Below, one piece after another: positions 1 through 6,517 of a stretch of 12,292 nucleotides of DNA. The notes under the pieces were generated by a model. That model worked only from the letters and a program-made list of their open reading frames with translations. It searched no databases and had not been told where the DNA came from. Made by a program: the position numbers and the translations under genes. The stretch lies in NCBI GenBank assembly GCA_028289725.1, contig JANQOH010000310.1:1-12292 (forward strand), in the 5' to 3' direction. Every line of letters begins with the position of its first letter. The first letter of the stretch is position 1. The stretch is from Alphaproteobacteria bacterium. Lineage in GTDB: Bacteria; Pseudomonadota; Alphaproteobacteria; UBA7887.

Positions 1-597
1 GGCGCCGTGCAGCTGACCGGCGCCGGGGGTCTTCGGCGACAGCGGCGGGTCCGCGTCCAATGGGAAGGGCCGCATGTGGCTGCCGGGGAACACGGTGAAA
101 TTGCCGGTGTCCGGCTCCGTTACGTCAGTCAGCAAATAAAGCGCTTTCATAGCGAGCGGGCGGCTGGTTTCGGTCACGCGGATGCGGGCCAGCGCTTCGC
201 CGCCGTCGGTGTGCGTGAAGCCCGGGAAGCCCGGGTTCGGCGCCCGCACGATCGCTTGCGACATGCTGAGCAGAATGTGCGGACCCATAATGTCGACGAT
301 CAGGTCGAAGACCTCGGGGCGGTCGATCAAATCGATGAACGCTTGGTGGTAGGGCAGAATGTCGCGCCGGTCCATGAAGGCTTCGGGATCGGTGGTCTCG
401 TTTTGCTCGACCCAACCGTAGTGGCCGATCGGCAAGTCCGAGGGCTCCCAGCCCGGTTGACCGCGCATGCCGTCAATCTGACCGCTGAAGAAGTCCACCT
501 CGTCGGCGCTGAGCACACCTTCGAGCCGCATATAGCCGTTGATCGCCCAGTCGCTGCGCTGTTGCTCGGTAAGCGTTCCCGTGACCGGTTGCGTCAT
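1..597 (-). CDS. Phytanoyl-CoA dioxygenase (PhyH)-family protein, C-terminus cut by the window edge
   Basis: Reading the minus strand from ATG at 597 gives 199 codons with no stop before the window edge. The product looks like a PhyH-family Fe(II)/2-oxoglutarate oxygenase, which hydroxylates small or lipid-like substrates in the cytoplasm. Seen: the metal-binding HxD motif as FTHTDGGEA (His129, Asp131), and the strand region TDVTEPDTGNFTVFPGSH at about 157-174, typical of the family's double-stranded beta-helix core. The distal iron-binding histidine and the 2-oxoglutarate arginine would lie beyond the edge, so catalytic completeness cannot be judged. A purine-rich GAGGAG stretch sits just before the start. 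The ParB-like gene lies 116 bp upstream on the same strand, so the two could be co-transcribed. Substrate unknown. Confidence 0.85.
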   Translation of the reverse strand, partial: MTQPVTGTLTEQQRSDWAINGYMRLEGVLSADEVDFFSGQIDGMRGQPGWEPSDLPIGHYGWVEQNETTDPEAFMDRRDILPYHQAFIDLIDRPEVFDLIVDIMGPHILLSMSQAIVRAPNPGFPGFTHTDGGEALARIRVTETSRPLAMKALYLLTDVTEPDTGNFTVFPGSHMRPFPLDADPPLSPKTPGAGQLHGA

Positions 598-713
598 GAC
601 TCCTCGCCCCTTGTCGCGCGCCTTCTCACACCTCGGATCAGGGTATCGATTCAGCCTAGGGGCGACAATGCGCAGCAGCCTTGCGCGCGGTGCATGGGCG
701 TGGATTGCACGCG

Positions 714-959
714 TCAGCTTCTAGGCGCGCGGACGATCAGCGCTTCCACGGTCGGTTCACCCAATGCGCGGACAGCCTCAAGGCGTTCATAGCCTTTCAC
801 GAGGACGTAGCGCCCTTTGCCTTCGCGGACTTGGATCGGGATCTGCTGGCCGGATTCCATGATGTTGTTGGCGATTTCCTCGACCTTCGCGTCGTCGAGC
901 GTGTCGCGGAAGCGGGCCGGGATATAGATGTCTTCAAGGGAAATCGAAATGCTTTCCAT
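714..959 (-). CDS. Small stand-alone ParB/Srx N-terminal-domain protein
   Basis: An 81-aa protein that is almost entirely one ParB-type N-terminal domain. Seen: an N-terminal strand (ISISLEDIYIPARFR), a helix, then GQQIPIQVR (37-45), and LVKGYERLEAVRALG (53-67), which corresponds to the ParB 'GERRxRAxxxAG' nucleotide-binding box. A final strand (VEALIV) closes the fold. The helix-turn-helix DNA-binding domain and dimerisation domain of true ParB are absent, so this is not a chromosome-segregation ParB. Related single-domain proteins include CTP- or ATP-binding regulators and sulfiredoxin-like folds. The start has a GGAG about 11 bp upstream. It is divergent from the acetyltransferase gene and precedes the PhyH-family gene. 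Function unknown. Confidence 0.8.
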   Translation of the reverse strand: MESISISLEDIYIPARFRDTLDDAKVEEIANNIMESGQQIPIQVREGKGRYVLVKGYERLEAVRALGEPTVEALIVRAPRS

Positions 960-1045
960 CAGGGCGCTGCTCCGCAGTGGGGTGCGCCACTTCTCGACGG
1001 CGCGTACCGCATTATGGCACGCTAGACGCGCTGGGGGATGTGATG

Positions 1046-1585
1046 ATGGCGGAAGACTTCGTCATTCGCGATGCGACCGGCATAGCCGATGCCGATGCCA
1101 TCGCGCTGGCCCATGCGGAAAGCTGGCGCGCGACCTATCGGGGTATCTTGAGCGACGCTTATCTGGACGGTCCGATCGAAGACGAACGCCGGCGCTTGTG
1201 GCGCGCGCGCTTTGCTGAAGTGCCGGCACCGCCCACCGTGGCCGCTTGGGCGGACGACGCACTGGCCGGTTTTGCCTGCGCTTTCATTCGCGAAGATCCG
1301 CACTGGGGCAGCCGGATCGATAATTTGCACGTTCTGCCGAAGTTCAAGCGACAAGGTCTAGCGACGCGTTTGATGCGGACGATTGCCAGCCGCTTGGTGG
1401 ATACCGCCCCCGACGTGCCGGTGTATCTCTGGGTCTATGACGTCAATGCGCCGGCGCGCGCGACCTACGAGTCACTCGGCGGCATGCTGGCCGAACGCGC
1501 GCCGCGCACCGGCGCCGACGGCACCGCCGCGCCCGCACTCAGGTATACCTGGCCCACGCCGGCTGCGATTGGGGCGGGCGGTTAG
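1046..1585 (+). CDS. GNAT-family N-acetyltransferase
   Basis: A 179-aa acetyl-CoA-dependent acetyltransferase of the GNAT fold. Seen: the N-terminal strand and helix IRDATGIADADAIALAHAESWRATYRG, common in GNATs related to ribosomal-protein or small-amine acetyltransferases; motif A, IDNLHVLPKFKRQGLATRLM at about 91-110, with the R/Q-x-x-G-x-A pyrophosphate loop (RQGLAT); and motif B, LWVYDVNAPARATYESLGG at 128-146, with the usual N-x-x-A-x-x-x-Y pattern. The frame is open upstream to 977, but GGGGGA at 1033-1038 favours ATG 1046 (7-bp spacing) or ATG 1043 (4 bp). Substrate cannot be told. Probably a host gene; it ends about 90 bp before the AT-rich region. Confidence 0.88.
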   Translation: MAEDFVIRDATGIADADAIALAHAESWRATYRGILSDAYLDGPIEDERRRLWRARFAEVPAPPTVAAWADDALAGFACAFIREDPHWGSRIDNLHVLPKFKRQGLATRLMRTIASRLVDTAPDVPVYLWVYDVNAPARATYESLGGMLAERAPRTGADGTAAPALRYTWPTPAAIGAGG

Positions 1586-1625
1586 GTGTCCCGCCTCTGA
1601 GCAGCGCTTACGCCACACCGTCGAA

Positions 1626-1642
1626 CAGAACGCTTCGTTCTG
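1626..1642. other. Small perfect hairpin downstream of the acetyltransferase gene
   Basis: CAGAACG (1626-1632) and CGTTCTG (1636-1642) form a perfect 7-bp stem with a 3-nt loop between the convergent ends of the acetyltransferase (1585) and the membrane-protein gene (1675). No U-run follows on either strand, so an intrinsic terminator is only a possibility. A second, looser inverted repeat (GGCGGG 1573-1578 with CCCGCC 1590-1595) spans the acetyltransferase stop codon. Confidence 0.35.
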
Positions 1643-1674
1643 CCCGGTCGCAACAGACATTTGCCATGGTTGCC

Positions 1675-2025
1675 TTACAGGTGGTTCCCAAACATAAGCC
1701 CATGACTAATCAAGCCATAGAAAACGAAGACTATCGTGCTTGCCATTGACGCCATTGTGTTTCGTCGATGGGAAAGCGGTCCAAATTTCGCGAAGTGCAA
1801 AAACAAAAAGAAAACGCAAATGAAGGATGGGAGATAGAACATCGTAAGACCCAGTATAAAAGATAAACTCTTGTAAATATCACCATAACTTGGAGCATCA
1901 ACGATTGCGTGCACATAAATTATGGAAACGAAAGTCGCATAATATACAAAAGCCAAAATAGAACTGTAGTAAAAAATTATTTTAATGAAAGCGAACAATC
2001 TTTGCGTGGCTAAATTTTGTTCCAT
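1675..2025 (-). CDS. AT-rich small membrane protein with three predicted helices
   Basis: A minus-strand frame of 116 aa from ATG at 2025, or 128 aa from GTG at 2061; neither start has a convincing ribosome binding site. I do not recognise the family. The protein is strongly hydrophobic, with three likely membrane segments (numbering from the GTG form): about 22-54 (long, Phe/Tyr/Ile-rich), 65-90 and 106-124. Short polar ends and a basic loop (HRRN, about 98-101) lie before the third helix. Base composition is unlike its neighbours: 1921-1980 has only 16 G/C in 60 bases, against clearly GC-rich genes on both sides. It is orphaned, convergent to the acetyltransferase, and lies between host-type genes and the phage module. 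This suggests recent acquisition, perhaps as a lysogenic-conversion gene at the prophage edge. Confidence 0.6.
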   Translation of the reverse strand: MEQNLATQRLFAFIKIIFYYSSILAFVYYATFVSIIYVHAIVDAPSYGDIYKSLSFILGLTMFYLPSFICVFFLFLHFAKFGPLSHRRNTMASMASTIVFVFYGLISHGLMFGNHL

Positions 2026-2061
2026 GTCTGACTTGCTTAGCAGGTTATTGGACGAAGTCAC

Positions 2062-2513
2062 ATTTTGGCGAATTCTATTCCCAAGCTATCGACTGTCCTC
2101 GTGCGCGACGTCGGACAACAACGGCTTCACGGAGGTGACCAAAGTGTGCGGTCAGGTCGCGTGATTGCGATGGGCGGCACGGTTCGGTTATTTCACGCGT
2201 TCCGCAATATCTCCTACGTGATGTTGGTTATGGCTCTCTGCCTTGCTTCGTGGCGGTCACCGGACTGGATGTCTGGTCCGACGGTGCGATGGTATTGCTT
2301 TGAAAACCATCGACAAGAATGTCCACTGGCATGGCGCGCTCGGGTTCAAGTTCGCGATTGGTTTAGTGTGCAATTAGGCCGTGTGTAAACCATTGAAAAC
2401 ATTGGCAGTATTTTTGGTTTCATAGGGCTGTTAAGTCCGTAAAATAATAAACGTGGTGGTGCACCCGGAAAACAGGGGCGCCGCCTTTTTCAATTCAGCA
2501 GGACATCACGGCC
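2062..2513. other. Spacer before the phage head module with no confident gene
   Basis: One plus-strand frame (2065-2388, 107 codons) is open here. It needs a TTG start, has no ribosome binding site, and its product has low-complexity, unrecognisable sequence apart from one hydrophobic patch (YVMLVMALCLASW). An internal ATG at 2170 would give a shorter version. Nothing on the minus strand is convincing. The 3' part (about 2389-2460) is AT-rich, including TAAAAT at 2440-2445, and could hold a promoter for the packaging genes, but I see no good -35 partner. It may contain decayed phage or host DNA. Confidence 0.4.
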
Positions 2514-3032
2514 ATGGACAGCGCGCCGCACCGACGCGACCCGGCGTCGGTGCTCCTTCCCGATTTCGACGCGAGCACTCGCGATCCTAGTCCCGCAATT
2601 GCTCACGATATTGCCGTTGCCCGTGATCCGGGCGAAGCGGCGTGGAGCGGCGATGGTTGGCTTGGCAACCATTTGGCGGAAACCGCGTGGCTCGACGCCG
2701 CGGGGCCTGGCGAGGGTGGCCGGCGCACGGTCGCACCGGGTGCCGACGGCGGCTGCGTCGGACTATGGCGCGCGGTGATCTGGCAGGCCTTCCTCGACGC
2801 AACGGCGTTCGGCAATGAAGAAATCCCGGCTTGGGCGCGGCCCAAGGTCGGCGAACCCGCCCGCCGCGGCGCCCGCGCCTGGCTGCTTGGGAACTCACAG
2901 AACTTCGACGATGTCTGCCAACTCGCACAAATCGATCCCACCGCCGTTCGCGCCCGCGCGCGCGATTTGGAACGGCAGGAATGGGAGATGGACCGTGACG
3001 AGCGGATTGCCGGATTGGACGAGGCCATCTGA
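2514..3032 (+). CDS. Conserved-type phage protein upstream of the small terminase, function unknown
   Basis: A 172-aa soluble protein placed 26 bp before the small terminase. The N-terminal half is Gly/Asp/Ala-rich and probably disordered. The C-terminal half (about 83-172) is helical and looks better conserved: LWRAVIWQAFLDATA, then ARAWLLGNSQNFDDVCQLAQ and IDPTAVRARARDLERQ. Proteins with this pattern (a helix with W-x-A, then 'WL..S..DF..VC.LA.IDP..VR') recur just upstream of terminases in alphaproteobacterial phages, from memory. They may be packaging accessories or regulators, but no function is established to my knowledge. An AGGA lies about 10 bp before the ATG, so the start is plausible. 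A shorter product is possible, since the N-terminal half carries no recognisable domain. Confidence 0.7.
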   Translation: MDSAPHRRDPASVLLPDFDASTRDPSPAIAHDIAVARDPGEAAWSGDGWLGNHLAETAWLDAAGPGEGGRRTVAPGADGGCVGLWRAVIWQAFLDATAFGNEEIPAWARPKVGEPARRGARAWLLGNSQNFDDVCQLAQIDPTAVRARARDLERQEWEMDRDERIAGLDEAI

Positions 3033-3058
3033 CTAATAACAAATGTCCGGCGCGAAAA

Positions 3059-3529
3059 ATGGGTGTTCGCCTTACCGCCGGCCAATCGTCGTTCTGTGCG
3101 ACTTATGTCGACACCGGCAACGCGGCGGAGGCGTATCGCCGGGCGTATAAGAGTGAGGGGAAGTCGGCGGCGGCGGTGAACCGGTCGGCGAAGGCGTTGC
3201 TTGTGAAGCCGGCGGTCGCGGGTCGGATCGATGAGTTGTTTCGGGAGAAGGCGGCCTCAGAACGCGGTGGTGCTGAGCCGGTTACGCGCGAGAGTTTGAC
3301 GGCGGAGCTGGAGGCGGTGCGGATTGCGAGCATGGCGTTTGGGCAGGCGAGTTCAGCCGTGCAAGCGATCATGGCCAAGGCGAAGTTGCACGGACTAACG
3401 GTGGAGCGGCAGGACGTCAAAACGCGCATCGCCCTCGACGACATGACCGATGCCGAACTCGACGCCTACATCCAGCGCCTTGAACAAGAGGTTGCACGCC
3501 GCGAGGCTGGCCCGGCAAAACCGTCGTGA
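3059..3529 (+). CDS. terS: Terminase small subunit
   Basis: A 156-aa small terminase, the DNA-recognition component that binds the packaging site and loads the large subunit. Seen: the N-terminal signature LTAGQSSFCATYVDTGNAAEAYRRAY at about 5-30, matching the Terminase_2 'LT.kQ..F...Y...gNat.Aa..AGY' helix-turn-helix; then SAKALLVKPAVAGRIDEL, where family members have the second helical element; a helical middle; and an acidic/basic C-terminal tail that would contact the large subunit. The ATG at 3059 lacks a clear Shine-Dalgarno. Another ATG at 3043 is in a different frame. Its 3' end overlaps the large terminase frame by 80 bp. Confidence 0.88.
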   Translation: MGVRLTAGQSSFCATYVDTGNAAEAYRRAYKSEGKSAAAVNRSAKALLVKPAVAGRIDELFREKAASERGGAEPVTRESLTAELEAVRIASMAFGQASSAVQAIMAKAKLHGLTVERQDVKTRIALDDMTDAELDAYIQRLEQEVARREAGPAKPS

Positions 3530-4724
3530 ACACTGGGATTGGACGCGCAAGGCGCGGCCCGCACAGCTTGCCCCCGATGGCGACTGGTCGGTCTGGCTGG
3601 TGCTGGCGGGGCGCGGCTTCGGCAAGACGCGGACCGGTGCCGAATGGGTTCGGGGTCAGGCCGAACGTGGCTTCGCAAAACGCATCGCGCTGATCGCGCC
3701 GACGGCGGCCGATGCGCGCGACGTGATGATCGAAGGCGAGTCGGGGCTTCTTTCCATTGCGCCGCCGTGGAACCGGCCACTGTACGAGCCGTCGAAACGG
3801 CGGCTGACCTGGTCGAACGGCGTGATCGCGACAACCTATAGCGCGGACGAACCGGAACGCTTGCGCGGGCCGCAGCATGATGCGTTGTGGGCCGACGAAC
3901 TGGCGGCGTGGCGCTACCCGGTGGCGTGGGACATGGCGCGGTTCGGTCTCAGGCTCGGCGACCAGCCGCGCGCGGTGGTGACGCCGACGCCGAAGCCGGT
4001 GCGCATTCTGCGCGAGGTGATGGCGGGCGCGCATACGGTGATCAGCGGCGGCTCGACTCACGATAACCGGGCGAATTTGCCGCGCGCGTTCTTCGATCAG
4101 ATCATCGCGAAATATCAGGGCACGCGGCTCGGCCGCCAGGAAATTGACGCCGAATTGCTCGACGATGTGCCGGGGGCCCTTTGGTCGCGCCAAATGGTCG
4201 AGGACAATCGGGTTGAGACCACACCAGCGCTGACGCGGGTGGTGATCGGAGTCGACCCTGCGGTGACCAGCGGCTCGGATGCGGACCTGACCGGGATCAT
4301 CGCGGCAGGGCTCGGCGAGAACGGCTTCTTCTACGTGCTTGAGGACGCGAGCTTGCGGGCGTCGCCGGACGGTTGGGCGCGCAAAGCGGTGTCGCTCTAT
4401 CACGCGCACGAGGCGGACAGGATCGTCGCCGAAGTCAATCAAGGCGGCGACTTGGTGCAGAGCCTGTTGCGGACCATCGATTCGGGCATCGGGTTTCGGG
4501 CGGTGCGGGCGAGCCGCGGCAAACAGACGCGCGCCGAACCGATCGCGGCGCTCTACGAACAAGGCCGCGTCAAACATGTCGGCGCGGCCATGCCGGATCT
4601 GGAGGATCAAATGTGCACATTCACGCCCGACATGGCCGGCTCGCCGGACCGTGTCGATGCCCTGGTGTGGGCGCTCACCGATCTTCTGCGCTCCGGCGGC
4701 TCCGCCGTCTATTCGGTTAGCTAG
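3450..4724 (+). CDS. terL: Terminase large subunit (packaging ATPase and nuclease)
   Basis: A 424-aa large terminase of the Terminase_6/GTA type. It pumps DNA through the portal and cuts concatemers. ATPase domain: Walker A GRGFGKT at 54-60, the following adenine-side motif LIAPTAADARD (81-91), Walker B ALWADE with Asp149 and Glu150, and coupling motif TPTPKP at 178-183. RNase H-like nuclease domain: VVIGVDPAVTSGSDADLTGI at about 264-283 with Asp269, AEVNQGGD with Glu328, and SPDRVDALVWAL with Asp403. All expected acidic residues are present. The ATG at 3450 lies inside the small terminase gene. TTG codons at 3480 or 3492 are alternatives, because conserved sequence begins only near residue 33. 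The overlap suggests translational coupling. The portal follows after 3 bp. Confidence 0.95.
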   Translation: MPNSTPTSSALNKRLHAARLARQNRREHWDWTRKARPAQLAPDGDWSVWLVLAGRGFGKTRTGAEWVRGQAERGFAKRIALIAPTAADARDVMIEGESGLLSIAPPWNRPLYEPSKRRLTWSNGVIATTYSADEPERLRGPQHDALWADELAAWRYPVAWDMARFGLRLGDQPRAVVTPTPKPVRILREVMAGAHTVISGGSTHDNRANLPRAFFDQIIAKYQGTRLGRQEIDAELLDDVPGALWSRQMVEDNRVETTPALTRVVIGVDPAVTSGSDADLTGIIAAGLGENGFFYVLEDASLRASPDGWARKAVSLYHAHEADRIVAEVNQGGDLVQSLLRTIDSGIGFRAVRASRGKQTRAEPIAALYEQGRVKHVGAAMPDLEDQMCTFTPDMAGSPDRVDALVWALTDLLRSGGSAVYSVS

Positions 4725-4727
4725 CCT

Positions 4728-5990
4728 ATGAATTTTGCGAACGCGTGGCGCGCCTTGTGGCGGGCCGAGGAGAAGAGCGCGCCGGTGATCGCGGTGTCGG
4801 GGCTCGGACAGCCTCGGACGCTGCCCGAACGCTACGAAGCACTGGCGGCGGAAGGCTACCAGCAGAATGTCGTGGTGTTTCGCTGCGTGCGCTTGCTGTC
4901 CAAGGCCATCGCGGCGGTGCCGTTCATGCTGTTTCGCGGAACGGAACGCATTACCGACCATCCGCTTCTCGATTTGCTCGAGTCTCCGGCGCCGACAAAA
5001 GGGCGGGTGGAACTGTTTACCGCTCTAAGCGCCTACTGGCTGCTCGCGGGGAACGGCTTCTTGGTGAAGCTCGGACCGGCAGGTCTGCCGCCGCGCGAAT
5101 TGTGGCCGCTGAGGCCCGACCGGGTGCGGATCAGCGCGTCGGGGCGCGAGATTCCCGAGGCCTACGAATATATGGTCGAGGGGCGCGTGCAGACGCGCTA
5201 TCCGGTCGATGCACGCACGGGCGCTTCGACGGTCAAGCATTTCAAAACCTGGCACCCGTTGGACGATCATTACGGTCAGTCGCCACTGCAGGCGGCGGCG
5301 TGGGGCACCGATCAGCACAATGCCGCAAACCGGCACAATTTGGCCCTGCTCCAAAACAGTGGGCGGCCGTCGGGCGCGGTGGTGTTCAAGCCGCAGGATG
5401 AGTCGGGGCAGCTTGTACCGCTCACGGACGAGCAACGGTCGATCTTGAAACAGGATCTCGATGCCAAGCTGAAGGGCCCGGACAATGCCGGGCGTATTCT
5501 GCTCCTCGAAGGCGATTTCAATTGGACGCAGATGGGCCTGTCGCCGGGCGACATGGACTGGGCGGCGCTCAAAAATATGAGCGCGGGCGAAATCGCCATG
5601 GCTTACGACATCCCGCCGCAATTGGTGAATGTCGAAGGCTCGCTCACCTTCGCGAATTTCGAGCAAGCGCGGCTTTCCATGTACGAGGAGGCGGTGCTGC
5701 CGATCCTGCATCGCTTTGAGTCGGACCTGAATGAGTGGCTGGTGCCGGCGTTCGGCGACGGCCTTCGGCTCAAATATGACGTGGACGCAATCCCAGCACT
5801 AGCGGGCCGTAAGCGCGCGCAAATGGAAAAGAATGTCGGCTTCGTGCAATCGGGCGTGATGACCATCAACGAAGCGCGCGCCGACGTGGGCTTGAGCGAA
5901 ATCGACGGTGGCGACACGCCGCTGGTGCCGGGCAAGCTTCGGCCTTTGTCGAAGACGAAGGACGCCGCTACGGAGACGCCACATGCCTGA
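4728..5990 (+). CDS. Phage portal protein, HK97 family
   Basis: A 420-aa portal protein, forming the dodecameric ring at one capsid vertex through which DNA enters and leaves. Seen: the N-terminal VVVFRCVRLLSKAIAAVPFMLF (the family's 'v..cv..ia..va.lp...y' helix), the HPLLDLLESPAP region, TALSAYWLLAGNGFLVKL, LWPLRPDRVRI, the HPLDDHYGQSPLQAA motif with the following AANRHNLALLQNSGRPSGAV helix, and the IAMAYDIPPQLVNVEGSLTFANFEQARLSMYEEAVLPI stem region. Length fits the family. There is no Shine-Dalgarno; it starts 3 bp after the large terminase stop, so coupled translation is likely. Its stop overlaps the ATG of the truncated protease copy at 5983 by 8 bp, the expected native portal/protease arrangement. 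Confidence 0.95.
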   Translation: MNFANAWRALWRAEEKSAPVIAVSGLGQPRTLPERYEALAAEGYQQNVVVFRCVRLLSKAIAAVPFMLFRGTERITDHPLLDLLESPAPTKGRVELFTALSAYWLLAGNGFLVKLGPAGLPPRELWPLRPDRVRISASGREIPEAYEYMVEGRVQTRYPVDARTGASTVKHFKTWHPLDDHYGQSPLQAAAWGTDQHNAANRHNLALLQNSGRPSGAVVFKPQDESGQLVPLTDEQRSILKQDLDAKLKGPDNAGRILLLEGDFNWTQMGLSPGDMDWAALKNMSAGEIAMAYDIPPQLVNVEGSLTFANFEQARLSMYEEAVLPILHRFESDLNEWLVPAFGDGLRLKYDVDAIPALAGRKRAQMEKNVGFVQSGVMTINEARADVGLSEIDGGDTPLVPGKLRPLSKTKDAATETPHA

Positions 5991-6087
5991 GGCTGTTGAA
6001 ATGCAATCCCGCGAGATCAAGCGGCTGACGGTTGAGGCGGAGATCAAGGCAAGCGAACCAACCAAACACGCTCGCGAATGGTCATAA
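5983..6087 (+). pseudogene. Truncated 5' end of the prohead protease gene
   Basis: An open frame of 34 codons starting inside the portal stop (8-bp overlap). Its product begins MPEAVEMQSREIKRLTVEAE and then IKA, and matches the start of the full protease (MIEAVLADAREMKRLTVEAE, then IKA) with the same spacing from the ATG. DNA identity is 39 of 41 bases between 6010-6050 and 7758-7798, then stops abruptly. After codon 23 the frame runs into unrelated sequence and a stop at 6085-6087. I read it as the original protease start, separated from its gene by the cassette to its right. It might still be translated as a short leader peptide. Confidence 0.8.
6010..6050 (+). repeat. Direct repeat, left copy (protease 5' end)
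   Basis: 41 bases matching 7758-7798 with two mismatches (6018 C versus G, 6045 C versus T), in the same coding frame and orientation. Further upstream, similarity continues more weakly through the two start codons (5983 and 7731). Downstream of 6050 there is no further similarity. Confidence 0.9.
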
Positions 6088-6207
6088 TGTGCTTCGGAAA
6101 CCAGACTTTGATGCGGCCACGGGTGGACGCACAAACGACACATTGTTCGATCGCTGGGGCTGGTACCGAATTCCGTGATTTTTTAGCGGTTATTATGACA
6201 AGGGGGA

Positions 6208-6236
6208 TTGCTTGAGCGGTCATGCAATAGTATATG
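6208..6236 (+). promoter_or_regulatory. Possible promoter of the cargo operon
   Basis: TTGCTT (6208-6213) and TATATG (6231-6236) are separated by 17 bp, a spacing typical of a housekeeping sigma factor, and lie about 105 bp upstream of the first cargo start. Both hexamers deviate from consensus. The stretch 6088-6342 otherwise contains no gene I can support. An independent promoter would be typical of a moron. Confidence 0.3.
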
Positions 6237-6342
6237 TATGGCCGAATCCGCGTCGCGAAAGCATCAAACCACCGTGCTTGATCGGACAAGAAGGTGTTGG
6301 CGCAGATTTCGCTCGTTGCCCCCTACCACAAGCGAAGCAGCT

Positions 6343-6516
6343 ATGAATAAAGGTTCAAAACCAGGAACGGAACGGAAAAATCCCGCAGCGGTTGCTCTTG
6401 GGCGACTAGGCGGACAAAAAGGCGGTCGAGCTCGCGCCCAAAGCTTGTCCTCTGAAGAACGAAGCCGAATCGCTAGAAAAGCTGCCAAGGCACGTTGGTC
6501 TTCAAGGGAAAAGTGA
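6343..6516 (+). CDS. Small basic GGxKGG-type protein
   Basis: A 57-aa, strongly basic protein. Seen: NPAAVALGRLGGQKGGRARA at 13-32, a Gly-Lys/Arg motif resembling KGG-type small proteins, followed by SLSSEERSRIARKAAKARW at 34-52, a probable amphipathic helix. Such 'LGRLGG.KGG.ARA..LS...R..IA.KAA.ARW' proteins are widespread small bacterial proteins, from memory; nucleic-acid binding is suggested by charge only. The frame is open further up to an ATG at 6238 and a TTG at 6208, but that extension looks non-coding, so I chose ATG 6343, which has only a weak upstream AGCGAAG. Its stop is 1 bp before the next start, indicating one operon with the Ntn hydrolase. Function unknown. Confidence 0.7.
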   Translation: MNKGSKPGTERKNPAAVALGRLGGQKGGRARAQSLSSEERSRIARKAAKARWSSREK

Positions 6517-6517
6517 T

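Noticed and set aside
7..792. Plus-strand open frame of 261 codons at the left edge
   Set aside because: It runs antisense to the PhyH-family gene and part of the ParB-like gene, both with recognisable motifs, and has Arg/Val/His-rich meaningless sequence.
2065..2388. Plus-strand open frame of 107 codons before the head module
   Set aside because: TTG start, no ribosome binding site, and no family or consistent composition; noted only as part of the spacer.
2480..2491. GGCGCC-centred palindrome with a following T-run as a terminator before the head module
   Set aside because: The inverted repeat is too short and has no loop; it is probably chance in GC-rich DNA.
3417..4961. Minus-strand open frame of 514 codons opposite the large terminase
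   Set aside because: It is antisense to a gene with complete Walker and nuclease motifs. The product is Arg/His-rich without any domain, typical of the mirror frame of GC-rich coding DNA.
6044..6289. Minus-strand open frame of 81 codons across the left end of the cargo
   Set aside because: Its 3' end lies in the mirror of the protease repeat, it has no recognisable domain, and its upstream half is antisense to the likely cargo leader. It is not impossible, but unsupported.
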